Assembly: GCF_018739865.1 (NCBI RefSeq)
Contig: NZ_JADOER010000005.1
Location: 109,431-173,430, forward strand
Reading direction: 5' to 3'
DNA: 64,000 nucleotides
Source: Leptothoe kymatousa TAU-MAC 1615
GTDB taxonomy: Bacteria; Cyanobacteriota; Cyanobacteriia; Phormidesmidales; Phormidesmidaceae
This document shows positions 36,118-45,090 of this stretch, in pieces. A program made the position numbers and the translations under genes. Under the pieces are notes generated by a model. The model had not been told where the DNA came from and ran no database searches. It saw nothing but the letters and a program-made list of their open reading frames with translations. The first letter of the stretch is position 1. Every line of letters starts with the position of its first letter.

Positions 36118-37089
36118 TTAATAAAGGCGACTTAAAACGTAGTTAGAGATGGCCTCCAAAGCACGCTTAGGTTCAGACTGGGGCAGTTCTGCCAAGTTCT
36201 CGATGGCCCGATCAACATGCAGCGATGCCAGCTCCCGAGAGCGCTCAATGCCACGACTGGCCTTTACCAATGCCATCGCCTCATCAAAATCACCCGACTG
36301 GGCAAATTCTCGCTCAATCAGCGTTGTTAGATAGGGGGTTTCCTCCATGGCATAGAGCACGGGAGCCGTTAAATTACCACTGAGCAAATCCGAACCAGCC
36401 GGTTTACCCAAAACCTCTTCAGACCCCGTGAAATCCAAAATGTCATCCACAATTTGGAACGCTAACCCTAAATTGCGACCATATTGATATAGCGCCTCAG
36501 CCAACACATTCGAAGTTCCACTGAGTACGCCCACGGACTTGCAGCTATTAGCAATCAACGACGCTGTCTTGTAATAGCTTTTCATTAAATAGGCATCGAT
36601 AGACAAGGTGGTGTCAAACCGATTGAGACCCTGCTGAATCTCACCTTCCGCCAGGTCCATAATGACCCGAGATAGAAGCTTAACCACCGTTAAATTATCT
36701 AAGTTCGCCAAATGCCAGGAAGACTGGGCAAACAAAAAATCTCCGGCCAGCACAGCCACACGATTAGTAAAACTACTGTGAACCGTCGGCACCCCACGTC
36801 GCAAAGATGACTCATCCACCACATCGTCATGTACGAGGCTGGCCGTATGAATCATTTCAGTAATTTCAGCCAAACGAAAATGCCGGGCCGGAATTTCTGG
36901 CTCCATTACCGTCGCGCGGGATAGCAATAAAACGATGGCCGGTCGAATACGCTTCCCTCCGGCCCCAAATAGATGCTCCGCAGCGGCATAGAGAATAGGA
37001 TGCCGAGCACCGACCAGCTGCTTAAGGTTATCCGTCAGCAGACTGAGATCTGCTTCGACGGGGGCAAACAGCGATGTTGTTGAAGTCAT
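36118..37089 (-). CDS. sds: solanesyl (polyprenyl) diphosphate synthase
   Basis: 323 residues of the trans-isoprenyl diphosphate synthase family. GGKRIRPAIVLL (IPP binding), first Asp-rich motif HDDVVDESSLRRG near residue 86 and second motif FQIVDDILDFTG near 215 are all intact. In cyanobacteria this enzyme makes the C45 side chain of plastoquinone-9. The N-terminal LFAPVEADLSLLTDNLKQLV agrees with cyanobacterial Sds. Confidence 0.9.
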   Translation of the reverse strand: MTSTTSLFAPVEADLSLLTDNLKQLVGARHPILYAAAEHLFGAGGKRIRPAIVLLLSRATVMEPEIPARHFRLAEITEMIHTASLVHDDVVDESSLRRGVPTVHSSFTNRVAVLAGDFLFAQSSWHLANLDNLTVVKLLSRVIMDLAEGEIQQGLNRFDTTLSIDAYLMKSYYKTASLIANSCKSVGVLSGTSNVLAEALYQYGRNLGLAFQIVDDILDFTGSEEVLGKPAGSDLLSGNLTAPVLYAMEETPYLTTLIEREFAQSGDFDEAMALVKASRGIERSRELASLHVDRAIENLAELPQSEPKRALEAISNYVLSRLY

Positions 37090-38089
37090 GGGAGGAAATG
37101 CTCAGACAGCTTGATTACGAAATTTTAAGTAATCCATATTCATTCTAAGCTAACGTCTCAATTGGTGTCGTCAATCCATTCAGAATATCTGGGAACTTCT
37201 TTGCCCAAGGCGATTTACAGATTTTCAGGCGCTCATACACACAAAGGGACGTATCTGGCCAGCATTGATTAGATATTTCTATTTCTTTTTTTAAATAGAC
37301 TCTAGGTAAATAACAAATCCTTATGTTAATCTATACCTAGGAATTGAAAGATTTCATAGCAAGCTCGGTAGTTCGTATTTAGTAGCTTGGTTCTAACTGC
37401 TCTTCGTGACTTTTAGAACTGCTGGAATTATCGGCGACTGTATTGCATTAGCCCAGGCACATACTGCCTACTGTGATTAGCAGCTAAGAAATTGCTCAAC
37501 TATCTGACTTGGTCATTTGTCCAGGTCTTTGTTGCTGTGTTTTTTAGCAGGGCTTGGTAGAAGATTTGTTCAGTGTATGCACGTATTTTTTAGTGCATAG
37601 AGTGACGAGCAATACTGCGATACATATGGCACTAGGTGATTCTAGTACTAGAGCTTTTTTTTAATATTTAGAACTTAATTTGAACCAGCCGTTGAGCTGT
37701 CAGTTCCTCCTGCTTATTTTTTGGCAGGTAGTTATTCCTTGTTCTCCCTCGCACCTCTACCACGTCAATGACCCACCCGTTTACCCCGATGTTGATATTG
37801 CTATTAGCCATCAGCTACCTGCTGCTCGTCTATGTTGCATTTACAGCGATCCAGCACTTTTTAAGGCGTCGAGAGCAAACGTGAAACGTGAACGGTAAAC
37901 TACGGTTCTTTTTGGCCGCAATGAGTTTGCCTATTCATGATTTAGCGCGTTTGATTAGACTCTTTTTCTTATGTTTATTTTCAGCACAATGGCCGAGCGG
38001 ATTCGCTGGGCCATTGTTTTATGGATTGTTTAAAGCAGCTTGATATGTATTCCCGAAAACAACTTGGGGCGTTAGCATAGACAGAAGTT
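37090..38089. other. 1-kb AT-rich intergenic region
   Basis: This is the longest plain gap in the window. It is T-rich, has no convincing long ORF and contains a weak hairpin followed by eight T near 37631-37661 (CTAG palindromes then CTTTTTTTT), which could terminate a small plus-strand RNA. A 38-codon ORF at 37768-37884 is listed separately. The 72-aa ORF at 37680 is not protein-like. Confidence 0.5.
37768..37884 (+). CDS. possible 38-residue membrane peptide
   Basis: The frame reads MTHPFTPMLILLLAISYLLL then VYVAFTAIQHFLRRREQT: one transmembrane helix with a basic C-terminal tail, a plausible thylakoid-type small protein. No good Shine-Dalgarno is visible, so it is tentative. Confidence 0.3.
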   Translation: MTHPFTPMLILLLAISYLLLVYVAFTAIQHFLRRREQT

Positions 38090-39412
38090 TTGCAGTATGC
38101 ACACAGCAATTTGAATTCAGCCCCCAACCCGCCTGTTTCCAATTTATTCGATGGTAGTGGGGGCCCCCTTCCATTCCCGGCCAGTGTTATTCCCCTAGCG
38201 AATGGTCTCACGGTCATTCATCAGGAAATTCCAGCGACGCCCGTGGTAGTTGTGGACGTGTGGATTAGGGCCGGGGCGCGATACGAACCTTTGGCCTGGG
38301 CGGGCATGGCCCATTTTTTGGAGCACATGGTGTTCAAGGGGACTGAAAAAATTTTGCCCGGTATGTTTGATGCGGCAATCGAGAGTCGGGGCGGGTTAAC
38401 CAATGCGGCCACCAGCCACGACTATGCCCATTTTTATATGACCATCGCAGCGGATGATTTGGACCATGCCCTGCCTTACTTAGCCGACTTGTTGCTCCAG
38501 GCGGCTATTCCTGACGATGAATTTATTCGGGAACGCCAGGTGGTGGTGGAAGAGATTCATCAGTCCTGGGATGATCCGGATGCCGTGGGGTTTCAAACGC
38601 TATCGGAAATGCTCTATGGGGAGCATCCCTATGGCCGCTCGGTGCTGGGCACGCCGGAGATTTTGCAAGCACGATCGCCGGAAGAAATGCGGCAGTTTCA
38701 TCGCACCTATTACCAACCTGGCAATATGCGGGTGGTGATTGCGGGTGGGGTATCCCGTGAGCGCGTGGTAGACCTGGTGCAGAAAACGTTTCATACGTTC
38801 CCCCAACCCGATGCTTGCCCGCAGGCCGCCAGTGCCTCCCTGCGACAGTTAGAAAACTACACTCAACAAACCCTCGCCCTCCCTCGTCTAGAGCATGGCC
38901 GATTAATGATGGCTTGGTTAGGGCCTGGCATGGGTGAGCTACAGGCGGCCTGTGGCTTAGATATTTTGGCCACGGTCCTAGCTGAGGGCCGCCTATCGCG
39001 TTTGGTGAGGGAGCTGCGGGAAGATCGTCAGTGGGTGGATGACATTGCTAGCAGCTTTTCCGTACAAGAGGACTGCAGTTTATTTATGTTGTCGTCTTGG
39101 TTGGAGCCCACCTATATAAAAGAAGTAGAACAGGTGATTTGCGATCGCATCGCCTCCCTAGCTACCATACCCATTACAGAGATAGAGCTAGAACGGGCTC
39201 AGCGTGTACTGTGTAACGACTATGCCTTTTCCATGGAAACCCCCGGTCAGTTAGCCGGACTATACGGGTACTATGGAACCCTGGCCACCCCCGAGTTGTC
39301 CCTCGCCTATCCCCACTATGTGCAAGACTACTCCCCCCAAGAGCTACTTCCCCTGGCGCAGCAATACCTCTCTCCAAACCATTGCGCCACACTGGCTCTG
39401 ATTCCACAATAG
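38090..39412 (+). CDS. M16-family zinc peptidase (catalytic)
   Basis: 440 residues. The inverted zinc motif HxxEH is present in MAHFLEHMVFKGT near residue 80, with the distal Glu region downstream (EIHQSWDDPDAVG). The two halves of the clam-shell M16 fold are recognisable. It probably degrades peptides in the cytosol together with the homologue encoded next. The start is an ATG at 38096 (SMHTAI in another frame is not used) or the TTG-type codon at 38090; the first ~30 residues are not conserved, so the exact start is uncertain. Confidence 0.82.
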   Translation: MQYAHSNLNSAPNPPVSNLFDGSGGPLPFPASVIPLANGLTVIHQEIPATPVVVVDVWIRAGARYEPLAWAGMAHFLEHMVFKGTEKILPGMFDAAIESRGGLTNAATSHDYAHFYMTIAADDLDHALPYLADLLLQAAIPDDEFIRERQVVVEEIHQSWDDPDAVGFQTLSEMLYGEHPYGRSVLGTPEILQARSPEEMRQFHRTYYQPGNMRVVIAGGVSRERVVDLVQKTFHTFPQPDACPQAASASLRQLENYTQQTLALPRLEHGRLMMAWLGPGMGELQAACGLDILATVLAEGRLSRLVRELREDRQWVDDIASSFSVQEDCSLFMLSSWLEPTYIKEVEQVICDRIASLATIPITEIELERAQRVLCNDYAFSMETPGQLAGLYGYYGTLATPELSLAYPHYVQDYSPQELLPLAQQYLSPNHCATLALIPQ

Positions 39413-39474
39413 CCCTAGGTTTTTCCTTACCAACAACAAACTTTCCTCTCTGCCGATTCGTAACCACAACACCT

Positions 39475-40746
39475 GTGACTGTATCCACTGCCCCAAAGCA
39501 AAACTCCATCACCACCCATTTGGGCAACGGCCTAAAAGTTATCGCCATCGAAAATCCGGCCGCTGATATCGTCTCAGCCCGTGTGTTTTTACCCGTCGGC
39601 CAGGGGAATGAAACCCCAGAAAATGCAGGGATCTTTAGCCTCCTCACCTCACTGCTAACGCGAGGCACCGCCCACCGTAGTTCCTTAGAAATTGCCGAGG
39701 CCGTCGAATATGTGGGCGCTAGCCTCGGGGCCGACAGCGCCTCCGACTATAGCCTGGTGAGCGTCAAAACCGTTTCCGCCGACTTTGAACAAATTTTCAC
39801 CCTGGCCACCGAAATTCTGCGGGAGCCCAGCTTTCCTAAAAACGAGATCGAGCTAGAACGAAAGCTCACCATCCAAGGGCTACGCTCCATGCAAGAGCAG
39901 CCCTTTAGTGTGGCCTACAAATATTTTCGAGAAGGCATGTACGGCCAACACCCCTACGGCTTCTCCAGCATGGGCACCGAAGAAACCGTCATGTCCATCC
40001 AGCAAGAGCACTTACTCGAAGCCCACCAAAAACATTTTCGCCCAGACAACATGGTGGTGGTGATTGTGGGCCGCATTGCCCCAGAAAAAGCCGTCGCCCT
40101 AGTGGACAAACTCCTGGGGGACTGGTCCACCCCAGACTATCCCGCCCCTGTGGCCAATTTACCCGCAGTGGATTCCCACGCATATCGCATCGTCACCCCC
40201 CAAGAAACCAACCAGGCATTTATCATCATCGGTTACCTAGCCGCCTGCGTTAAGCATCCTGACTTTGCCACCCTAAAGCTCTTGAGCACCCATTTGGGCA
40301 ACGGGTTATCCAGTCGCCTATTTGTGGAACTGCGGGAAAAGCAGGGCTTAGCCTATGATGTGTCGGCGTTTTATCCCACCCGGCTAGGGCCATCCCAGTT
40401 TGTTTCCTATATTGGCACCGCCCCAGAGAACGTATCGGTGGCTCTAGATGGGCTGCAAAGTGAGCTCCGTCGGCTGTGTGAAATCCCCTTGACCGAAAAT
40501 GAGCTGCAGGTGGCCAAGAACAAAATGCTCGGCCAATATGCCCTGGGCAAACAAACCAATGGGCAAATTGCCCAGCTATTTGGCTGGTATGAAATTTTGG
40601 GTCTAGGCACCGAATTTGACACCACATTCCAAGCAGATGTGGCCGCCGTGACCATCGACCAAGCCCAAGACGCCGCAAAACGCTGCTTTGTTGATTCCTA
40701 TATTTCGATTTTGGGACCTGCTACTGCGGTGGAAGCGCTGCGTTAG
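39475..40746 (+). CDS. M16-family peptidase homologue lacking the zinc motif
   Basis: About 423 residues from a GTG at 39475; the track ORF runs back into the previous gene to a TTG. It is homologous to the first M16 protein, but the HxxEH site is replaced by GIFSLLTSLLTRGT, so it cannot bind zinc. The C-terminal R/Y substrate loop (SSRLFVELREKQGLAYDVSA) is conserved. Such active/inactive pairs form heterodimers in bacteria. It overlaps the ankyrin gene tail-to-tail by 26 bp. Confidence 0.8.
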   Translation: MTVSTAPKQNSITTHLGNGLKVIAIENPAADIVSARVFLPVGQGNETPENAGIFSLLTSLLTRGTAHRSSLEIAEAVEYVGASLGADSASDYSLVSVKTVSADFEQIFTLATEILREPSFPKNEIELERKLTIQGLRSMQEQPFSVAYKYFREGMYGQHPYGFSSMGTEETVMSIQQEHLLEAHQKHFRPDNMVVVIVGRIAPEKAVALVDKLLGDWSTPDYPAPVANLPAVDSHAYRIVTPQETNQAFIIIGYLAACVKHPDFATLKLLSTHLGNGLSSRLFVELREKQGLAYDVSAFYPTRLGPSQFVSYIGTAPENVSVALDGLQSELRRLCEIPLTENELQVAKNKMLGQYALGKQTNGQIAQLFGWYEILGLGTEFDTTFQADVAAVTIDQAQDAAKRCFVDSYISILGPATAVEALR

Positions 40747-42187
40747 TTAGCACCTCTAGACAGGCCGCCCGCGACTGTAGGTATGTGTGGTAACTCTGCC
40801 GCTCCTTAGGCGTGGTGTACTCATCGGCCTGGGATTGCAGTTCGGCATATGCCCGACGAGCCATATCCACAGCGGTTTGGCCCGCTGCATCTTGCCGCTG
40901 GGGATTGGCCCCAGCCGCTAACAAATCTCGCAGGGTGTCCGCCGAGGCTGAGATAGCCGCCAACATCAGCGGCGTGCGACCATGGGTGCCGACGGGATCG
41001 GGATCTATCCCATGGCGCAGTAAGCAATGGACCGCTGTGTAGTTGCAACCATCGCTGGAGCCAAAATAGTTCTCATCACTGGGGGGAAAGGCATACTCTA
41101 GGGTGGCATTGTGCAATAGGGTATCGCCCGCCGCATCTTGGGCATGGATATCGGCTCCGGCTGCCACCAGTAAATCGATGGCCCGGGCAATGTCTGGCTC
41201 AAAGTCGGCATTACCATGCCAGGTGATGGCACCTAAACAATCTGCCGTTAGCGTTGCGCCTAGGTGCAATAGTCGCTGGATAGCAAATGGGTTTTGGGCA
41301 AAGGCGGCATAGTAAAGGCGGGACTTGCCGCGCTGGGTGGCGTTGATGTCGGCACCGTGGTGGATGAGAAGTTGGAGCGATCGCACAATCTCCGCTTCCT
41401 CGTCCTCATCTTCCCCATACTGTTCCAAAATCTCCTGAAACGCAGCCCACCCTTGCTTGCGCAGGATGTTCATATCGAGGCCCGCATCGAGCAACATCTG
41501 CACCACTGCCGAATGCCGAGCACACATCAGCGCAGTGGCCCCGTCATTAGAGCGCCCATGAATATCAACGCCAGCATCCATCAGCCGTTGCACACAATCC
41601 ACAGAACCTGAACTCACAGCATTAAAAAACGGAATTTGGTAGGACGACAACGGGCTACAGCCCTCGGCCCAGAACCGCTTATAGTCATCGGCAACAGCAT
41701 CCAATAGGGGCTCCACCGCTGCCCCATATTCCAAAAGTAGGGCCACTCGCCCCGAGTCTCCGGTGCGGCAGGCTTCAATTAATAACGATCGGCCATTGTC
41801 CGCAGTTTCATTTGGGTCTGCCCCCAAGCTCAGCAACAGCCGCAGTCGTGCCCCATGGTCTGCGGGGTCTATGTCGGCTGCCAAATCCATAAAAATACCA
41901 GCCCCGGCAGCGTACCAAGCCGCCGTAATTTTGCCCGTTGCTGGCAATGTGGCATCAGCACCGTGGTCCAGTAACCAACGTAGAGTTTCAACAGTGGCTC
42001 CGTAGGGAGAGCAAGCCGCCACCATCAGCGGTGTCACCCCCAGGTAAAAAATACCCCAGCCTTCCGCCGCATCCAGTCTGGCGTTAATATCTGCACCGGT
42101 GGATAGTAAGTCAGCGATCGCACCCCTATCACCGAGGGCAGCGGCATAGTGTATAGGAGATTGATCGAGTTTCAGGAAATCTTTCAT
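40721..42187 (-). CDS. ankyrin repeat protein
   Basis: 488 residues from MKDFLKLDQSPIHYAAALGD; the 38-residue extension in the track lies over a terminator. It consists almost wholly of ankyrin repeats (GADINARL, LLDHGADATLP, GRTPLMLAAISASADTLRDL, LLAAGANPQRQDAAGQTAVD), about twelve by eye. It is soluble, with no catalytic domain seen. It is a protein-interaction scaffold of unknown partner. Confidence 0.85.
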   Translation of the reverse strand: MKDFLKLDQSPIHYAAALGDRGAIADLLSTGADINARLDAAEGWGIFYLGVTPLMVAACSPYGATVETLRWLLDHGADATLPATGKITAAWYAAGAGIFMDLAADIDPADHGARLRLLLSLGADPNETADNGRSLLIEACRTGDSGRVALLLEYGAAVEPLLDAVADDYKRFWAEGCSPLSSYQIPFFNAVSSGSVDCVQRLMDAGVDIHGRSNDGATALMCARHSAVVQMLLDAGLDMNILRKQGWAAFQEILEQYGEDEDEEAEIVRSLQLLIHHGADINATQRGKSRLYYAAFAQNPFAIQRLLHLGATLTADCLGAITWHGNADFEPDIARAIDLLVAAGADIHAQDAAGDTLLHNATLEYAFPPSDENYFGSSDGCNYTAVHCLLRHGIDPDPVGTHGRTPLMLAAISASADTLRDLLAAGANPQRQDAAGQTAVDMARRAYAELQSQADEYTTPKERQSYHTYLQSRAACLEVLTNAALPPQ

Positions 42188-42242
42188 AGTCAACACTCCA
42201 CAACGGGGCGCCTCAATTTCGCAAGGCGTGGTGCCCATAAAA

Positions 42243-42274
42243 AGAAAAAACGGACAGCGTTTGCCATCCGTTTT
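42243..42274 (-). terminator. Rho-independent terminator downstream of the haloperoxidase gene
   Basis: Minus strand AAAACGGA ... TCCGTTTT followed by a T-rich run (TTTTTTCTTT). It lies ~190 bp after the haloperoxidase stop and before the ankyrin start. It could also be a leader attenuator of the ankyrin gene. Confidence 0.6.
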
Positions 42275-42302
42275 ACCGTTGCTAATCACGAAATAATTCA
42301 AC

Positions 42303-42356
42303 AGGCTGGCCCACTATGTGGATATGCCAAACAAAATCATCCCAAAGATCAGCAAC
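42303..42356 (+). repeat. second copy of the GYAK-type dispersed repeat
   Basis: The plus strand GGCCCACTATGTGGATATGC and following bases match the minus strand near 28725-28770 at about 80%. It lies in the gap between the haloperoxidase and ankyrin genes. In both copies the translation preserves AGxLxGYAKxNxPxD. Confidence 0.45.
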
Positions 42357-42464
42357 GCCTACGTTTTTAATTACCAATCTCTCTATTTCACTGGTAGATG
42401 CCGGGCAGTGGCCTCCAGCTTGTCAGAGCAGGCACAAGTACCCGCCCTGACATAACCGCAGACT

Positions 42465-44144
42465 CTAAACCTGGATAGTGTTACCACCGATGCCCTGGAA
42501 CTGGAACTGGCCCACCTCTTCAGCGTAGGTCGCCTTACTATCCCGCAGCATGCTCACTGCCAGCTTTTCACCCAGCAGGTTGCCACCGGTCTCCACAATT
42601 GTCTTAGAACCAAAGGTGGTACCATCCGTGCGCCAGTGCATCCCAGCACCGTCGCGGAATAGGGTCACATTGGCAATTAGCTTATTCAGCTCACCGTGGA
42701 TAGTGAGGGAATCGTAGCAATCACCCAGGTGCTCCCCCCCATCCACCGGCACCTTCGGACAAGGGAAGGGACCATCCTTAAAGAACGCCTTAGCCACAGT
42801 TGCAGCCGCTGCAATAAAGACAGAGTGGCCACCGGGATAGGCAGGGTGGGTGGGAGAACCTTCGGGAAAGCCCATGGGCAGTAGCCAAGTGCCCGCCTGA
42901 TCGCCCCGTTTTTGGGCAATATTTTGCTGTTTGTTATGCTCCAGCACATAGTCCAGAACAGTTGTAGTACGCCACACATCGGCCCCTGCACCAAACAGAG
43001 AAACAAATTTCTCATCGCTAAAGGGGGTATTGGGAGAACTCCCCAAAATGCCACGGCGGAAAAGTTCCAAACGCTGGGCATAGACCTCAGGACGCAGGCG
43101 ACGGTGCACACACCACTTCTGGAACCAGGCATGCTTCAAGCCATACACACCAGCCAAACCAGACTGAATCGTAATATCTGGACCACCCAAACTACCAAAC
43201 GCGTAGGATGTTTTGATGTCACCATTGGCATAGGGGCTAGCATCAGTGATCGCTGCATTCTGACTTAGCAGCATAATGGTAGACCACAGACCAGACTGGT
43301 GGGGAAAGTCCAGATGCACCCACTGGCCCGCATCCCGCAGGGTGGAAATATAACGCTCCCCTTCCAGAATATCGGAACCAGAAGGATTACTGTCGCCATT
43401 GTTCACCTGGTTCCAGGTGTCCAGATCGGTCATATAGTCCAAGCCGGCCTTAGGATAGCGCTGTCGCTGGCGAATTGTCTGGTTGCCAAACTGTACATCC
43501 TGCAACAGAAACTGGGAAACATGGGGACCATCTGCACATCCAGCATAGGGACCACGGAAAATGGTCTGGGGTGTGCAAGCAAAGCCAAACTCTTGCTCAA
43601 AGCCCAAGTTGTTGAGGTCTGCGCAGGCCGCTTTGATCAATTCACTATTCTCATATTGATCAAAGCGAATGTCGCGGCATAGGGCCATCCAGTAACGCTC
43701 GACCATATCAACCGCCGTATTACGGCTATCAAAGCGAGGTGCCGCCGCCATACGCGCACCGTTGGAGTCGTTACCAATAAGCTGAAAAGACTCGGCATTT
43801 AAGGGGTTGGCAAGCAAGCGCTCGCCGCCGCCCAGCTTCACATTGTTAAACTCAGCCTGGGTGCCCTCATCAATGGCTTTTAGTAGCGACTTAAATGAAT
43901 AGGGTTCTACAAAGCCATTGGTTGCATTATGTTTTAGCGCTTTTGTAAACGAGGCAAAGCCAGTAAAGCCAATGTCTTCGTAGCGTTTTTCATCACCATT
44001 ATCAGGTGGCACAGTAACAATAAATTCATCCGATGCACTTTTACCAACTTCTCGGCGAATTTCATTTGCAGCGCGCCGACGCTCTCGAAGATCTCTGCGA
44101 TCTTTTGAGTTGGATGTATGCATAGTGGGTGAAGTATCTTCCAT
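42465..44144 (-). CDS. vanadium-dependent haloperoxidase (bromoperoxidase type)
   Basis: 559 residues with a strong Shine-Dalgarno (TAGGAGATC) before ATG 44144. Vanadate-binding motifs are in order: KWCVHRRLRPE (Lys and Arg), PAYPGGHSVFIAAA (Gly-His of the P-S/G-G-H motif) and FRDGAGMHWRTD (Arg and vanadate-linked His). It oxidises bromide with H2O2 to form reactive halogen species; iodide or chloride specificity cannot be judged here. No signal peptide is seen; the N-terminus is charged. Similar enzymes occur in marine cyanobacteria and red algae. A long non-coding region of 0.95 kb precedes it. Confidence 0.9.
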   Translation of the reverse strand: MEDTSPTMHTSNSKDRRDLRERRRAANEIRREVGKSASDEFIVTVPPDNGDEKRYEDIGFTGFASFTKALKHNATNGFVEPYSFKSLLKAIDEGTQAEFNNVKLGGGERLLANPLNAESFQLIGNDSNGARMAAAPRFDSRNTAVDMVERYWMALCRDIRFDQYENSELIKAACADLNNLGFEQEFGFACTPQTIFRGPYAGCADGPHVSQFLLQDVQFGNQTIRQRQRYPKAGLDYMTDLDTWNQVNNGDSNPSGSDILEGERYISTLRDAGQWVHLDFPHQSGLWSTIMLLSQNAAITDASPYANGDIKTSYAFGSLGGPDITIQSGLAGVYGLKHAWFQKWCVHRRLRPEVYAQRLELFRRGILGSSPNTPFSDEKFVSLFGAGADVWRTTTVLDYVLEHNKQQNIAQKRGDQAGTWLLPMGFPEGSPTHPAYPGGHSVFIAAAATVAKAFFKDGPFPCPKVPVDGGEHLGDCYDSLTIHGELNKLIANVTLFRDGAGMHWRTDGTTFGSKTIVETGGNLLGEKLAVSMLRDSKATYAEEVGQFQFQGIGGNTIQV

Positions 44145-44506
44145 TAAAAGATCTCCTAAAGAAGTATGGTTGAATAAGTGAGATTAGAAAGTTGGTTTAT
44201 CTGTTGCCAAAGCCCGATCGAAAGCCGCAAGGCACCCATGGGAAACCTTGAACGCCTGGCTAACTAACAAAACAATCGAAACCCTTGTACTACTGTAGGT
44301 TAGCGCTAGCGTAATCCAACAAACCCGTTTCAGGCGTTGGGGTTCACTGCGTTCTATCCAATCTCCACAAGGAATTTTGGTCAGTCAGCCTTTAACGCTT
44401 TTCAACTGGGATTTTTAGCACAAATAAAGTAGATTTTGAGACCTTGACCGGCTCTATAAAGTAAGTGATCTTGACAATATTTTTGTGACCTTTACTTTTT
44501 TGAGCG

Positions 44507-44526
44507 TTGATATAAACAGTATGGAA
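44507..44526 (+). repeat. short motif shared with the region upstream of 3261
   Basis: TTGATATAAACAGTATGGAA here and TTGATATAAGCAGTATGGAA at 3144-3163 are identical at 19 of 20 positions. Each lies in a non-coding stretch. It may be a promoter or a regulator site. Only two copies are seen. Confidence 0.4.
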
Positions 44527-44546
44527 TTAGAGTTTCTGGATCCGAC

Positions 44547-44711
44547 AGTACCCACCAGGGTACTTATGGGAAAAGTTGTTTTATAGTAAGGACAAAGTCA
44601 CCGTAACCTCGCTCCTAGGCTCTGCCTAGAGCGAAGACCTGTGGCTCTGCCACCACCAGATACAGGCAGAGGCTAGAGCCTCATAGAAAATGTGATCAAG
44701 CAGAGCCTAGG
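44547..44711. repeat. cluster of inverted repeats upstream of the haloperoxidase gene
   Basis: Several nested palindromes are visible: AGTACCC-ACCA-GGGTACT (44547-44564), TCGCTC-CTAGGC-TCT-GCCTAG-AGCGA (44609-44634), GAGGCT-AG-AGCCTC near 44671, and CCTAGGCTCTGC whose inverse GCAGAGCCTAGG recurs near 44698-44710. The region could encode a structured RNA or be a palindromic (REP-like) element. The rest of the gap 44145-45090 has no convincing gene. Confidence 0.6.
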
Positions 44712-45090
44712 CACTAGAAAAAAACCGTCCCGCCATGGTCATCGGGCAAAGACTTGTATCGCTATGCTAAACGGGGACAACAGATTAGGCTAACCCGCCT
44801 TGACTATTCGGCAACCCTGTCTCCTGGTTTTGTCTGAAACAGACAGATAGAGATCTATGGTTCATGGTTATCGCTGAGTATGCAAGAAAGCCTCGTTTTG
44901 CACAGCAATTCTCTTGCGATTAATCCAGACTTCGCAAACACAATAAACCAACAACAGAATCCAAACAAAACAACTATTCCTCAACAGCCCAACCAAGACT
45001 AACCACGAGAATCTTAACCACCCCACCTCACAGTACGCAATAATCAAAACAGCAATAAAAAATCTACCCACCCACAGCCCTGCCCAATCA

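Noticed and set aside
39382-39474. N-terminal extension of the second M16 protein
   Set aside because: It overlaps the previous gene and has no similarity to the M16 fold; a GTG at 39475 fits better.
44868-45071. 67-residue minus-strand ORF with hydrophobic segments (MGRFFIAVLIIAYCEVGWLR)
   Set aside because: It starts with GTG 20 bp from the divergent hydrolase start, lacks a ribosome-binding site and its Trp/Cys-rich composition looks like chance translation of AT-rich DNA.
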